Source: an uncultured Butyrivibrio sp. (GTDB lineage: Bacteria > Bacillota > Clostridia > Lachnospirales > Lachnospiraceae). Taken from it: 21,893 nucleotides of DNA. The notes under the pieces are model-generated. The model saw only the letters and a list, made by a program, of their open reading frames with translations. It was not told where the DNA came from and ran no database searches. Below, one piece after another: positions 1-7,262 of the stretch (position 1 is its first letter; each line of letters begins with the position of its first letter). Where the stretch lies: contig CAMVRW010000008.1 in assembly GCA_947169985.1 (NCBI GenBank), positions 1-21,893 of the forward strand. Direction: 5' to 3'. The translations under genes were made by a program, and so were the position numbers.

Positions 1-869
1 CAACGTGCAGTGTGAGTGCCGTCGTGATTATCCTCGTAGGTATATTCATGAATATGTGTTGTTATAGTGCCATCATTGGAAATTGTAATCAGTTCGCCGC
101 AAACTTCACAGACACCTGAAAGGGTGTTATCTGCTCCGTTTTTAACCCAATTAGTTACCTGATGCTCGCCCTCAGTAGTATCACCACAGGAGCAGACACC
201 GTAATGCTTTGAATTATCATATGTATAGGAATAATTATGGACGTGGTCTGTAGGTGTAGTCTCTCCGGACTCATCTGTAATCTGCTCATAACCACATACA
301 GTGCACCTTCCATCAACAATATTATGCTCTTCTTCCTGGATATCCTGACAGATACTGCAGGCTCTTGTATGAACTAAAGCATCCTTTGGATACCACTGAG
401 TATAATTGTGAGTACAATCCTCAGGATTTACATTAGGCGCCGGTATAGTCGGATCAGGGTTGGTAGAATTATCGGTTGGAGTAGCAGGCTCCGGATCTGC
501 GGCAGGCTGTGAAGCGGAAGATCTGGTTTCGCCCTGATGTCCACAGATTGAGCAAACGCTGATTTCTGTATCGCCTTCTCCAGCAACCCAGTTCATGGAA
601 TGGCCTTCACTCTGCACATCTCCGCAAAGAGAACAGGTTCTGGTGTGCACATCCCCCGCATCGGTCCAATCACCATAAGAATGTTCACAGGTAGGAATGG
701 AATTTTCGGTAGTGTTATTCTCCAGCCCACTTCCATCGTATTCATCCGCGTACGCGAAGATAGACCCTATTCCTGTCGCTGTACATATCAGGCATAGGAC
801 CATCATTCCTACGAAAACTCGCTTAGCACCCTTCTTCAGATTGTTAAACTGTTTTTTCACATTATTCAT
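1..869 (-). CDS. secreted Cys/His-repeat protein, 3' end outside window
   Basis: The reading frame is open from an ATG at 869 to the left edge (about 289 residues visible, no stop). A GAGGGG ribosome binding site sits 7 nt before the ATG. The N-terminus has basic residues (KKQFNNLKKGAKR), a hydrophobic stretch (VFVGMMVLCLICTATGIGSIF) and an Ala-Tyr-Ala-like cleavage region, so it is a likely Sec signal peptide. The mature part repeats a pattern of Cys-x-His-x-Tyr, then His-x-Arg-x-Cys-x-x-Cys, then Glu-x-His, with at least four copies, plus a Pro/Thr/Asn-rich linker at about residues 120-145. Such CxxC/His repeats could bind zinc and occur in secreted clostridial proteins. The gene follows the CIS ATPase by 128 nt on the same strand, so it could be an extracellular partner or cargo, or an unrelated neighbour. 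I do not assign a function. The gene call is firm, the role is not. Confidence 0.85.
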   Translation of the reverse strand, partial: MNNVKKQFNNLKKGAKRVFVGMMVLCLICTATGIGSIFAYADEYDGSGLENNTTENSIPTCEHSYGDWTDAGDVHTRTCSLCGDVQSEGHSMNWVAGEGDTEISVCSICGHQGETRSSASQPAADPEPATPTDNSTNPDPTIPAPNVNPEDCTHNYTQWYPKDALVHTRACSICQDIQEEEHNIVDGRCTVCGYEQITDESGETTPTDHVHNYSYTYDNSKHYGVCSCGDTTEGEHQVTNWVKNGADNTLSGVCEVCGELITISNDGTITTHIHEYTYEDNHDGTHTAR

Positions 870-997
870 AATATTGCCCCTCATAACCGAATATGAAACA
901 TGACCTCTTTCGAAGTTGTCAGCCATTCGGCAGACTGACATATATCCATGAGGCTGATTGTCCGTCTCCCCTGACGATCAGCCGGGATAAATCTCTT
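870..997 (-). other. intergenic region with two hairpins
   Basis: This is the largest gap in the window. On the transcribed strand, GGCTGAT (977-983) pairs with ATCAGCC (952-958), with CGTC/GACG continuing the stem around a 6-nt loop and a 4-nt bulge. A second hairpin pairs TGTCAG with CTGACA (917-940). Neither is followed by a T-run, so these are not canonical intrinsic terminators. They could stabilise the CIS transcript or form a leader for the secreted gene. I found no clear promoter; CTGACA before 917 with a weak TTTCAT 18 nt on is not convincing. Confidence 0.4.
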
Positions 998-3451
998 TTA
1001 CGCAAGCCCGACCTCTTCTGCGTATGGCTCGAAATCAGCCTTGGTGAATACCTTGCCAACCTTAACGAACTCGTACTTGATAGCATTGAGATAATGCTTC
1101 ATGTGTACCTCTCCGTTCGCCTCAGGATCTGCTGCTGCCAGGAATGCTGCGTTCAGGATGCAGTTCTTGATATTACCACCTGCAAATTCGAACTTCTCTG
1201 CCAGGAATCTGATATCCACATCTTCTGCAAGAGGTGTGGTCTTGGGAATTGTAGTTCTCCAAAGCATTTCTCTTGTATCCACATTCGGGAACTGGAACTC
1301 AACGATGTACTTCATACGTCTGAAGAACGCCGGGTCAATGTTGTGCTTGTAGTTTGTAGCAAGTACACAGACACCGTCGTAAGCTTCCATTTCCTGAAGC
1401 AAAAGGGCTGTCTTGTTGTTGGCGGATGCCTGGTTGGAACCACCGTCGTCAGAACGCTTAGCGAAAATGGTATCGCACTCATCGAAGAACAGTACGACAT
1501 TACACTTCTTAGCTTCTCTGAAGATCATTGACAGGGATTTCTCAGTTTCACCAACGTACTTATCAACAACCTTGGAAATATCTACACGGTAAAGCTCAAG
1601 GTTAAGCTCATGAGCTATAACCTGCGCCATCATGGATTTACCGGTACCGGGAGCACCGAACAAAAGAACTGTAAGTCCACGACCGTAAGGATACTTCTTT
1701 GTATAATTCCAGGATTCATAGACCTGTTTCCTATAGGTCATCTGCTCGATCGCATGAGTGATGGTCTCCCTCTGATCCTCATTCATAACGATATCTTCAA
1801 ATCCGAATTTAGCTTCTACTCGGCTTGCCTTCTGTGAAAGCTCCGAACTCATCTGAGCATTGCAGCCCTTGAAAAGGCTGGCTCTTGATATCTTTTCCTC
1901 ATGATCCATGTTGGATAAGGACTTAGCCTTAACCAGCGCATCATGGATCTTTCCGGCTGTAAACAGGAACTTGGTGGACATCTCAAGAAGGTCCACATCC
2001 TCTGCCAGGTCAAAGCCCTTAGCAAAGTACTCCCAACAGGTAAGTCTCTCTCCTGTATCAGGAGCAGGAAGTTCAAGATCCGTAAAGTCGCTCTTGGTAA
2101 CTTCTCTGAAGTCTATGAAGAGCTTACTCATTGCAAATACAAGGATGTCCTTCTCTGTTAGCTTTGAGAAAGCCAGATCCATGTATCCAAAGAACTTCTC
2201 TTTTTCCTCCTCGCGGAAGGTCAGCTCTGTAAGACAGCAGCAGGCCTTTGCCAGGATACACTCTCTTGTAACAGACCACAGTGCCTTATCAACAAACTGG
2301 AAGTCATAGTTAAAGAGTTTTTTACAGTTAATAGCTACAGCCTTAAGGCCATTCTCCTTACAAAACTGCTTAACGAAGAACTTTCGTCCGCTTCCGTCAT
2401 CTCCGTAGTAATAGAAAATCCTGACTCCATCCTCATAGGAGATCTTCATGGCATCCAGTCTGCCCTGGTTCGCCATAACAGGATTAAGCTCCTCGTCATT
2501 TGTAAGCATACTGATGAATCTGTTGTAGTTTTCATCAAGCAAAAGAGGGTTACGACCAAACAGGAAGTCAATTATCCTCTTGTCAGGTGATACTACTGTT
2601 GAAAAAGGCATACTTCCCATAATCTGAAGAGGAAGCACCGGTTGGAGCTGCTCAAGGCAGGCACTCATATCACCGTAAGCACTGGTAATCGAAAAGGCTG
2701 ATCCAAAGAACACCTTGGCTGCAGATTCAATTGTGGGTGCTGAAAGGGCACTGTTCTCATTTACGATATGGAACACGCCGGCGTAATCAGTCTGTGTTGA
2801 TGACAAGATACCGCAGGCAAAACAGAACTTTGTGAAGGGTTCAAATTTAAGCCTCTTACACAGTTCGTAATATGGAAGCTCTATTCCCTCTGCAAGGGTA
2901 GCCTCAGCTCTATCATCAATCAGCCTGATCCTTTCAAGAACAGGTATCTTTGTATCTTCCTCTATTTCACTCCAGATATCAGAATTATCTTCGCCTGTAG
3001 CAGAGACTTCATCCTCCTCCTCGTCAATGGCATTATCGGCAGCAAAGTTGCCAAGAAGCTTCATAAGGTCATCATCAATATCTTCGTCCTCTGAATCATC
3101 ATCGCCACCGGCAGTGCTGCTTCCTACATCAGCAAAAGCGCCGAAAATGTCATCGATATCACTTGTATCCTCATCCTTAGATTCCTTCTCTTCAGCAACA
3201 GGAGACACTGCACTCTCTCCCTTGATCCTTCTCTTATAGGAATCCTCCAGCCTGTTCTTACATGCCTCACCAGCCAGTTCAATATCCGGATAGAGCACGT
3301 TTTTATAGCCTCCCTCGCCATTGGCAAAGGTGACCTTCATTTTGGAGATATAGGTATCAAGACAAGCGTTTACGCAGTCAAAAACATACTGCATGTATTC
3401 GTTGTAGTCTTTAAAGGGCTTACTGTTATTACTCTCTTCAAAGCTTCCCAT
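998..3451 (-). CDS. AAA+ ATPase of contractile injection system (Afp15-like)
   Basis: An 817-residue protein with a C-terminal AAA+ module. Walker A GAPGTGKS is near residue 598, Walker B VVLFFDECD near 650, a sensor-1 region LATNYKHN near 695, and PAFFRRMKY supplies arginine-finger-like residues just after it. Eukaryote-type AAA enzymes of this kind are a hallmark of eCIS clusters (Afp15/PVC15) and are needed for assembly, though their substrate is not settled. Residues about 83-167 are an acidic, low-complexity stretch rich in Asp, Glu and Ser, with a Gly/Ser insert. Residues 170-560 are a large helical region that I do not recognise beyond its place in the family. It is the last CIS gene here and lies 23 nt after the small gene before it. 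The start at 3451 has GAGGGAAAG about 10-14 nt upstream, a longer than ideal spacing. Confidence 0.93.
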   Translation of the reverse strand: MGSFEESNNSKPFKDYNEYMQYVFDCVNACLDTYISKMKVTFANGEGGYKNVLYPDIELAGEACKNRLEDSYKRRIKGESAVSPVAEEKESKDEDTSDIDDIFGAFADVGSSTAGGDDDSEDEDIDDDLMKLLGNFAADNAIDEEEDEVSATGEDNSDIWSEIEEDTKIPVLERIRLIDDRAEATLAEGIELPYYELCKRLKFEPFTKFCFACGILSSTQTDYAGVFHIVNENSALSAPTIESAAKVFFGSAFSITSAYGDMSACLEQLQPVLPLQIMGSMPFSTVVSPDKRIIDFLFGRNPLLLDENYNRFISMLTNDEELNPVMANQGRLDAMKISYEDGVRIFYYYGDDGSGRKFFVKQFCKENGLKAVAINCKKLFNYDFQFVDKALWSVTRECILAKACCCLTELTFREEEKEKFFGYMDLAFSKLTEKDILVFAMSKLFIDFREVTKSDFTDLELPAPDTGERLTCWEYFAKGFDLAEDVDLLEMSTKFLFTAGKIHDALVKAKSLSNMDHEEKISRASLFKGCNAQMSSELSQKASRVEAKFGFEDIVMNEDQRETITHAIEQMTYRKQVYESWNYTKKYPYGRGLTVLLFGAPGTGKSMMAQVIAHELNLELYRVDISKVVDKYVGETEKSLSMIFREAKKCNVVLFFDECDTIFAKRSDDGGSNQASANNKTALLLQEMEAYDGVCVLATNYKHNIDPAFFRRMKYIVEFQFPNVDTREMLWRTTIPKTTPLAEDVDIRFLAEKFEFAGGNIKNCILNAAFLAAADPEANGEVHMKHYLNAIKYEFVKVGKVFTKADFEPYAEEVGLA

Positions 3452-3474
3452 TAGCTGTTCTTTCCCTCTTACGC

Positions 3475-3711
3475 TTAATTGGTCTTAAAAACTGATCCCT
3501 TATCAAAAACGCTCTTGGCAGTATTAATTCCTGTCTGCTTCCTTAAGTCAAATACTCCGTGTTCCCCTTCGTTTATGAATGCAGCGGGCTTTTTTAAGTC
3601 GTACATATAAGTTACCTCGCCGTCATCACTGTTGTTAAAGTCAGGGTCATTCTTTTTTTGTTCCCGGTCGTTATTCTTCTTAGCGACCTTATCGTCCAGA
3701 TAATTTCTCAT
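3475..3711 (-). CDS. small hydrophilic protein of unknown function
   Basis: A 78-residue, highly charged protein with no signal peptide or membrane segment. The first 30 residues are rich in Lys, Asn and Asp and probably disordered. The C-terminal half carries related short motifs (GVFDLRKQ, SVFDKGSVF) and ends in KGSVFKTN. That ending closely resembles KGSVFNRTN, just after the membrane helix of the SH3-like protein encoded immediately upstream, and the similarity holds at the DNA level. It starts 5 nt after that gene's stop codon, so the two are probably translationally coupled; its own ribosome binding site is weak. I recognise no family. Its position between the anchor protein and the ATPase suggests a linker or adaptor role, which is inference. 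Confidence 0.6.
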   Translation of the reverse strand: MRNYLDDKVAKKNNDREQKKNDPDFNNSDDGEVTYMYDLKKPAAFINEGEHGVFDLRKQTGINTAKSVFDKGSVFKTN

Positions 3712-3716
3712 AGGCT

Positions 3717-4322
3717 TTAATTCCCAAAGCTATCCGAAAGTTCCTCTGTTGGAGCTGTAACCTTTTCACGGTATTCCTCAGGGAAGTCATCAGCTGTTAC
3801 TTCCGTAAGATCCAGATATCTGGTGGCGCAGTATCCGATGTTTCCCTTTTCGGTCACAAGATAGCACCAGTCATTTCCTGGAAGAAGGATGTATCCCTTA
3901 CTGGACTTATTAAGCTTATTGAGAATAGTACAATTCTCATTTGGCTCTACTCTGAGGTTAAGCACTGTAGTCTTTGTATCTACCGTAAAGGTAAAGTACC
4001 TTATTGCAGGTGTTTCCGGCTCAGGCTCAGGCTCTGGCTCTGGCTCAGGCTCTGGCTCTGGTTCAGGTTCCGGTGCAGGTTCTGGTTCCGGTTCAGGCAC
4101 AGGCTCCGGCTCAGCTACAATTACGTTAACCGCCTGATCGATAACCGGGTCAGACTCATCTGCCCCTATCACAGTTTCCGTAAGAACTGCCGTTTCAGCT
4201 CCTATTGATTTATTGGTCCTGTTGAAAACAGATCCTTTACCGGAAAGTAAAAGAAGTGATCCCACAGCCACTACAATGTAGAATGCAAAAAGATAAATAA
4301 AAATCCTTTGATTGTATCTCAT
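3717..4322 (-). CDS. membrane-anchored Glu-Pro rod with C-terminal SH3-like domain
   Basis: About 201 residues from the ATG at 4322, chosen because GGGGGTGG ends a few bases before it; an ATG at 4334 has no such site. Order of parts: short basic N-terminus; one transmembrane helix at about residues 8-26; the motif KGSVFNRTN; a linker; an uninterrupted Glu-Pro repeat from about 71 to 105; then a beta-rich domain (about 110-175) with an NLRVEPN motif and GNIGYC, fitting the bacterial SH3 fold (SH3b/SH3_3). In Firmicutes such domains usually bind cell-wall peptides. An (EP)n rod is stiff and extended and would span peptidoglycan. Topology is therefore N-in, SH3 domain outside. It begins 15 nt after the GHKL gene. 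Inference: it anchors the CIS, or senses its position, at the envelope. SH3b ligand specificity cannot be read from sequence. Confidence 0.8.
   Translation of the reverse strand: MRYNQRIFIYLFAFYIVVAVGSLLLLSGKGSVFNRTNKSIGAETAVLTETVIGADESDPVIDQAVNVIVAEPEPVPEPEPEPAPEPEPEPEPEPEPEPEPEPETPAIRYFTFTVDTKTTVLNLRVEPNENCTILNKLNKSSKGYILLPGNDWCYLVTEKGNIGYCATRYLDLTEVTADDFPEEYREKVTAPTEELSDSFGN
4015..4113 (-). repeat. hexanucleotide tandem repeat encoding (Glu-Pro)n
   Basis: About sixteen degenerate copies of a 6-nt unit (GGCTCA, GGCTCT, GGTTCC and similar on the plus strand) encode the Glu-Pro rod of the SH3-like protein. The third-base variation shows selection on the peptide rather than a fresh slippage expansion, but the tract could still vary in length between strains without changing frame. 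Confidence 0.85.
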
Positions 4323-4337
4323 TTCCACCCCCATAGA

Positions 4338-5213
4338 TCAGCTTGTAGGAAGCTGAATGTATATACCCATTCCGTTGCCCTGTGGACTTCTGGCGTAGAT
4401 TGTCCCGCCATAGTGCTCAACAATAGCCTTTGCCTGGGTAAGTCCAAGACCATTACCGCTGATGCGGTTAGATCCCTGATAGTTCAGCTCAAATATATGC
4501 TTTGTCTCGTCTTCAGGAAGACCTTCTCCTGTATCCTTCAGTACAATAAATATATCGTCATCTATGCTGGAAATCGTAATAACCAGGGTTCCTGCCTTCT
4601 TCATGTACTTAATGGAATTATCAATGATATTCCTGAACATGATAAGAAGTCTCTTGGCTGATGCCTTTACTGTCAGCCCTTCAGAAGCACTGGAGATATT
4701 TACACGAAGGCCTGCACTTTTGGCATCCTCCTCCAGCTCTTTGATAGCTCTTTTAGCAACTTCGATAATATCCACCTCTGTTGCTTCCTCTTCGTCAGGT
4801 GGAAGGAGACTGTCGAGAACGCCGGAATCTGAAGATACCTTAGCCGAGATTTCAGTATACTTATCTTCTACCTCTTTCCTTGCCATACCTTGAAGTGTAA
4901 GCTCATCATTGAGACGGTTTATATTAATCTGTCTCTGCTCAAGCTCCTTGTCCTTCTCTGTAAGAAGGGCCTCATAATCCTTTACCAGCTGATCCTTTTC
5001 AGCCTTAAGGATACCAATCTCCTGCTGCAGATGCTCAGCCCCTGTGTAGTCGTTATGATTCCTGTAACACTGATAGGAAAAATAGGTAATGCAAAGCGTA
5101 AACCCCAAGAATACCAGAATAATAAGGGTCAGGCTAAAGAAAAAGAATCCGACAATAGTAAGAACATACAGTCCGCATGATGCGATTAGTGAAATCTTCT
5201 GTTCTCGTGTCAT
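4338..5213 (-). CDS. membrane GHKL-ATPase (histidine-kinase-like, no H-box)
   Basis: 291 residues from the ATG at 5213, chosen because GGGGGA lies 7 nt before it; a TTG at 5231 is less likely. Two hydrophobic helices (about 7-27 and 29-46) are joined by a very short turn, so the rest is cytoplasmic. Residues 57-120 form a coiled coil. The C-terminal domain is HATPase_c: N-box RNIIDNSIKY (about 194-203), G1 DTGEGLP (about 227-233), G2 GNGLGL (about 253-258). In the region where a histidine kinase would carry its phospho-accepting histidine, no H-E/D-x-x-x-x-P motif is present. There is no extracellular sensor domain and no response regulator in the window. It could be a degenerate kinase, a phosphatase, or a protein-serine kinase acting on the STAS protein encoded two genes upstream, in the manner of SpoIIAB/RsbW. 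The last option is inference only. Confidence 0.85.
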   Translation of the reverse strand: MTREQKISLIASCGLYVLTIVGFFFFSLTLIILVFLGFTLCITYFSYQCYRNHNDYTGAEHLQQEIGILKAEKDQLVKDYEALLTEKDKELEQRQININRLNDELTLQGMARKEVEDKYTEISAKVSSDSGVLDSLLPPDEEEATEVDIIEVAKRAIKELEEDAKSAGLRVNISSASEGLTVKASAKRLLIMFRNIIDNSIKYMKKAGTLVITISSIDDDIFIVLKDTGEGLPEDETKHIFELNYQGSNRISGNGLGLTQAKAIVEHYGGTIYARSPQGNGMGIYIQLPTS

Positions 5214-5235
5214 TAAGTAATCCCCCTGCAATAGT

Positions 5236-5870
5236 TTAAAGTTTGTCCAGATTTATTCTTCGACGGCCTTCTTTGTTGGCTGCCTCGTGATCATGGGTTG
5301 CCATGACCACTGTGACTCCCTGGCCATTAATAACCTCAAGGAGTCTGTTTATTTCTTCTGAAGATGTGGGGTCAAGATTCCCGGTGGGTTCGTCCACCAA
5401 AAGATATTTGGGATTGTTGATGATTGCCCTGGCAAGACATACCTTTTGCTGCTCACCGCCGGACATCTCCTTGGGATATCTCTTGTGAAGATTGTCGATT
5501 CCAAGCATGGTAAGAACGTTTACGATCTTGGCATCAGCCTCCTTGTAGGAGCCTCCTGTGGCCAGGATTGCAGAAACAAGATTGTCATAGACACTCTCAT
5601 TCTGGATGAGCTTGAAATCCTGGAAAATAACTCCTATCCCTCTTCTGTAATAAGGGATCTGGCTTCTCTTTATCCCGGAAATATCCTTCCCATCCACCTT
5701 GATGACTCCGCTTTGGGGATCCGTCTCCTTAAGGAGCATCTTGATGAGAGTGGTCTTTCCTGAGCCGCTTTCCCCCGTCAGTACCACAAACTCACCATCC
5801 TGGCATCGTAAACCCTGGTCTTCCCATCTTCAGTTGTATACTCTTTTGATACATGTGAAAAAGTAATCAT
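5236..5870 (-). pseudogene. FtsE-like ABC transporter ATPase, frameshifted near N-terminus
   Basis: The natural start is the ATG at 5870, which overlaps the STAS stop codon as ATGA. From there the frame reads MITFSHVSKEYTTEDGKTRV, typical of the FtsE/LolD/MacB family up to the A-loop tyrosine, then goes wrong and stops at 5778. The rest of the domain continues in the -1 frame from about 5800 to 5236: DGEFVVLTG, Walker A GESGSGKTT, Q-loop VIFQDFKL, signature MSGGEQQK, Walker B YLLVDEPTGNLD, switch ATHDH. Against the family, about 8-10 residues between VYDA and DGEF are missing, so a deletion of some 20-30 nt (not a multiple of three) fits better than a single-base error. No slippery site is present. 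A GTG at 5787 could give a 183-residue product lacking the first strands and A-loop. No FtsX-like permease is nearby. It may be a real pseudogene or an assembly error. Confidence 0.82.
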
Positions 5871-6166
5871 TGCACACTAAGCACCTTTTGAAGTCCTGTA
5901 ACCCTAAGTACCTCAACAACAGCTTCATTCGCATTGATGATCAGGAACTTTCCCCCTTTTGAGCTGGCGGTCTTCTGTCCGATAAGCAGCGCTCGCAGAC
6001 CTGCCGATGATATGTAACTAACATCAGCAAAGTTCAGGATGACGCTGGGGCATTTCTGGAAGGATTTTAAAACCTCTGTCTGCAGCTGTGTAGAGGAATT
6101 GGCATCAACCTTTCCATGTACATTAAGCTGTATCATTTCGCCGTTTTTTGCTTCATCAATTGTCAT
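5867..6166 (-). CDS. STAS-domain protein (anti-sigma factor antagonist-like)
   Basis: A 99-residue single STAS domain, the size of SpoIIAA/RsbV. The key loop reads YISSAGLRALL at residues 51-61; Ser54 occupies the place of the serine phosphorylated in SpoIIAA/RsbV, and the preceding acidic residue of those proteins is replaced by Ser53, a common variant in STAS proteins. Such proteins bind an anti-sigma factor or other partner when unphosphorylated. There is no RsbW-type kinase or sigma factor in the window; the nearest GHKL ATPase is the membrane protein two genes downstream. A good ribosome binding site (GAGGAG) precedes the ATG, and the stop overlaps the next start by 4 nt (ATGA), a sign of translational coupling. 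It lies directly after the last baseplate gene in the same direction, so it probably shares the CIS transcript. Confidence 0.9.
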   Translation of the reverse strand: MTIDEAKNGEMIQLNVHGKVDANSSTQLQTEVLKSFQKCPSVILNFADVSYISSAGLRALLIGQKTASSKGGKFLIINANEAVVEVLRVTGLQKVLSVQ

Positions 6167-6184
6167 TTTCCATCTCCTCGCGTT

Positions 6185-7243
6185 TTATAAGAGAGTTATT
6201 GCGCCATCATACATGGCCTCTTCATCAAGCACAACGTGCTTCTCTGAAGGAATGGCTGCATTCATATCCAGATAACTGTTGCCGTCCATAACAGCCTCTT
6301 TCTCCATCTGGAGAAGCCTTATCCTGGTCCTTATTGGCTTAAACTGATCCAGCAAAAACATAAGCTGATGCCGAAGGTCCTCCGTCAATTTTCTGTTTAT
6401 CATGACCGTAACGTCGAATATCCTTCCGTCCTGAAGTCTATTCTCCAAAAGAATTGCATCGTCTCCTACAACTATCTCCAGAATCCTCTCAAGAGCCTTC
6501 TTGGTGCCCTTCATCCTGTTGAGCTTGTAGGCCTCCTTGACGATGGTACGAAGCACATCCTCAGGAAGGAACCCTCCGTTAAGATCGATTCCAAACCAGG
6601 AACCATACATCTCCAGAAGTTCAACTGAGCACTTATCCAGATCAAGCATCTCGTAAAGTCTGTCGTTCTGCTCGCTGATATCGTTATAGATACTGGAGAA
6701 AATAGACATGTACCTGTGGAAAAAGCTGTTTCTTTCCTGGTATACTTCCGGGAACGCCCCCATAAAGTTGTCGCCTCTGACACCAACTCTGATGTTTCCA
6801 ATGGAAGCAGGTCCATTTCCCAATATCTCCATGGCGATGAAAAGATATCTTCCCTGTAGCTCATAGAGCAGGACATCCGGATTGTTTACAAATCTCTTAG
6901 CCCCAATCTCCGTCAAAAGAGACACTTTTCTGAAGGGCTCCTCATTGGAATCATAGAGAAATTCATCCAGATTGATGCTCTCACCCTCGCCAACGACGAT
7001 ATTAAGTGTATCTGTTGCCATAATATAAATATAACATACCTGTTCTTCCGACAAAAGCATGTCACAGGAAAGTCTTCCCCAAAAAGCTCCATCAGACACA
7101 CCATCTATGGGCTTTAAGAACAGAAAATGATCCCTGGACTCTTCATCCAGCTTAAGTCCGGTCTTTCCTTCCACCGAAAAGCCCTGAATGAAGCTCTGCA
7201 TCAGTCTGTTATTTTTAATTGTGTACCATATATCATGTGCCAT
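6185..7243 (-). CDS. phage tail protein I-like baseplate component
   Basis: 352 residues. The second half matches the phage P2 gpI / TIGR02242 pattern: FPEVYQ near residue 160, then FFHRYMSIFSSIYNDISEQND, a short helix pair, WFGIDL, and RMKGTKKALERILEIVVG. These proteins sit at the outer baseplate and connect wedges to fibres in phages. The first 155 residues are beta-rich and specific to the CIS version. It follows the two baseplate-J proteins by 19 nt, as P2 gpI follows gpJ. The ribosome binding site is CGGGAG. No tail-fibre gene follows, where a phage or PVC would have one; instead the STAS gene starts 18 nt later. Confidence 0.85.
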   Translation of the reverse strand: MAHDIWYTIKNNRLMQSFIQGFSVEGKTGLKLDEESRDHFLFLKPIDGVSDGAFWGRLSCDMLLSEEQVCYIYIMATDTLNIVVGEGESINLDEFLYDSNEEPFRKVSLLTEIGAKRFVNNPDVLLYELQGRYLFIAMEILGNGPASIGNIRVGVRGDNFMGAFPEVYQERNSFFHRYMSIFSSIYNDISEQNDRLYEMLDLDKCSVELLEMYGSWFGIDLNGGFLPEDVLRTIVKEAYKLNRMKGTKKALERILEIVVGDDAILLENRLQDGRIFDVTVMINRKLTEDLRHQLMFLLDQFKPIRTRIRLLQMEKEAVMDGNSYLDMNAAIPSEKHVVLDEEAMYDGAITLL

Positions 7244-7262
7244 AATAAGCTCCCGATATCAC

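Noticed and set aside
870..997. Intrinsic terminator after the ATPase gene
   Set aside because: Stems are present, but neither is followed by a run of T on the transcribed strand.
893..1531. Long plus-strand frame opposite the AAA+ gene
   Set aside because: It is antisense to a well-supported AAA+ domain, begins in the intergenic hairpins without a ribosome binding site, and its product has no recognisable domain.
3889..4137. Plus-strand frame with Gly-Ser repeat
   Set aside because: The repeat is just the reverse reading of the (Glu-Pro)n hexamers; there is no ribosome binding site, and the minus-strand SH3-like protein explains the DNA.
5778..5870. Programmed frameshift in the ABC ATPase gene
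   Set aside because: The two frames do stand in the -1 relation, but no slippery heptamer is present and 8-10 conserved residues are missing at the junction, so a deletion explains it better.
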